Source: Xiphophorus maculatus
Taxonomy: Eukaryota; Chordata; Actinopteri; Cyprinodontiformes; Poeciliidae
Length of the DNA stretch: 64,000 nt
NCBI RefSeq assembly: GCF_002775205.1
Contig: NC_036448.1
Span: 2,091,498-2,155,497, forward strand
Reading direction: 5' to 3'
A program made the position numbers and the translations under genes. Positions 63,330 through 64,000 of this stretch are shown here, one piece after another. The notes under the pieces are model-generated. The model was given only the letters and a program-made list of their open reading frames with translations, had not been told where the DNA came from and did not search any database. Position 1 is the first letter of the stretch; every line of letters starts with the position of its first letter.

Positions 63330-63512
63330 ACCCCCAACCACCCCCCACCCCGTCCATCTCTTCCTCCTTCCTCATGCAAATCCCAACCACCACCCTTCAC
63401 CTCCATCTCCTTCTCTTTCCATCTCTACCTCCTCTTCACCCCCCATCCCTCCACCACCCAGCTTCTCTCTCTTCCTCTCCTCTCCTCTCTCTCTCCTCCA
63501 CCCACGCTCAGC
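63330..63512. repeat. Pyrimidine-rich (CT/CCA) tract
   Basis: About 180 bases of almost unbroken C and T with occasional A, including an ATGCAAAT octamer at 63374-63381. Open frames through it on both strands result from composition. Confidence 0.85.
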
Positions 63513-63529
63513 TCTCCACGACCAAGAGG

Positions 63530-63539
63530 CTAAAAATAG
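63530..63539. promoter_or_regulatory. MEF2-type site
   Basis: CTAAAAATAG in the symmetrical context GCTAAAAATAGC; the second exact MEF2 consensus within 850 bases. Confidence 0.3.
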
Positions 63540-64000
63540 CACTAGGAATCCCCGCATCAATTCACAAGCAGAAGGAGGGAAACGTCAACTCGCACAAGGT
63601 CATAAACCTCCTGATTTTTTTTTTTTTTGTCACAGCTCCTGGCAGCGGTTTTCCCCACACGTGCCAGATTCCATTTTATCATCCTGAGTTTCTAAAAAGG
63701 TCCAAAATGTATTGATCCTCCAGCAAAATGACATCAAAAACCCGCCTTAAAATGAATCCTAGTACTCCAAGGAAGGAAGAATTTGTCGAGGAATAGTGGA
63801 AAACATTCTCCATGTATGAGTCTGAGGAGAAAGGAAGGCGCAGCCAGTAGCTGGAACAATAAACTGTGCATCTGCCTCCAAAATCTCAGAGCGGGTTTTC
63901 TTTTCCATATTCCACGCTGCAAGAGTCAGGAGACTACAACGACTGGGAGAGCCCCTTCAAGTAGTGAGAGAATATTGATTATTGTGCTGTCATTTGTAAT
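63540..64000. other. Right edge, no gene recognised
   Basis: A T run at 63616-63628 and otherwise unique-looking sequence. Short frames carry no recognisable domain. Confidence 0.4.

Noticed and set aside
63295..63715. Proline/serine-rich frames at the right edge
   Set aside because: Explained by the pyrimidine-rich tract; reading frames are open on both strands for compositional reasons.

Overview
The window is nuclear DNA of a ray-finned fish, most likely a spiny-rayed teleost; the species cannot be named from sequence alone. It is AT-rich, its genes have small exons with GT-AG introns, and the sequence between genes is full of fish-type transposon debris: Tc1/mariner, hAT, piggyBac-like elements, TTAA-flanked MITEs and fragments of L2/Rex-like non-LTR retrotransposons. 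There is no prokaryotic, organellar or CRISPR signal.

Four protein-coding genes are supported. (1) angptl4, minus strand, at the left edge: the first two coding exons and the start of a third lie at 1-1135, with a TATA box at 1235-1241. (2) rps28, minus strand, complete: three coding exons between 21215 and 18643 encode 69 aa, and a spliced 3'-UTR exon follows to about 18300. (3) kcnv2 (Kv8.2), plus strand, complete: four coding exons between 24969 and 28986 encode 536 aa. (4) A relaxin/insulin-like peptide gene, plus strand, complete: two exons at 34408-34600 and 34695-34873 encode 123 aa; teleost insl3 fits best.

Layout: 1-1.2 kb angptl4; 1.2-18.3 kb a gene-poor stretch with Tc1 remnants, a TTAA MITE, microsatellites and several perfect short hairpins; 18.3-21.3 kb rps28; 21.5-23.3 kb a piggyBac/Looper-like element carrying a nested retroelement tail; 24.9-29.3 kb kcnv2; 29.6-30.4 kb a dead Tc1 copy; 34.3-35.2 kb the relaxin-family gene; 35.7-36.2 kb a LINE 3' end; 36.8-55.6 kb non-coding with MITEs and an ORF1-like retroelement remnant at 52 kb; 55.6-60.2 kb a transposon cluster in which a 2.6-kb hAT-like element has a 1.45-kb TIR element inserted in it, next to a 978-bp hAT with a perfect 8-bp target duplication; 60.2-64 kb non-coding, ending in a pyrimidine-rich, possibly regulatory stretch.

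The genes do not form a pathway: a secreted lipase regulator, a ribosomal protein, a silent photoreceptor K+ channel subunit and a peptide hormone. In human, ANGPTL4 and RPS28 (and INSL3) are on 19p13, whereas KCNV2 (and RLN1/RLN2) are on 9p24, so the window appears to join two branches of one ancient paralogon. The most unusual non-genic signals are the nested transposon cluster at 55.6-60.2 kb, with intact N-terminal exons inside internally deleted elements, and a scatter of perfect fold-back hairpins.
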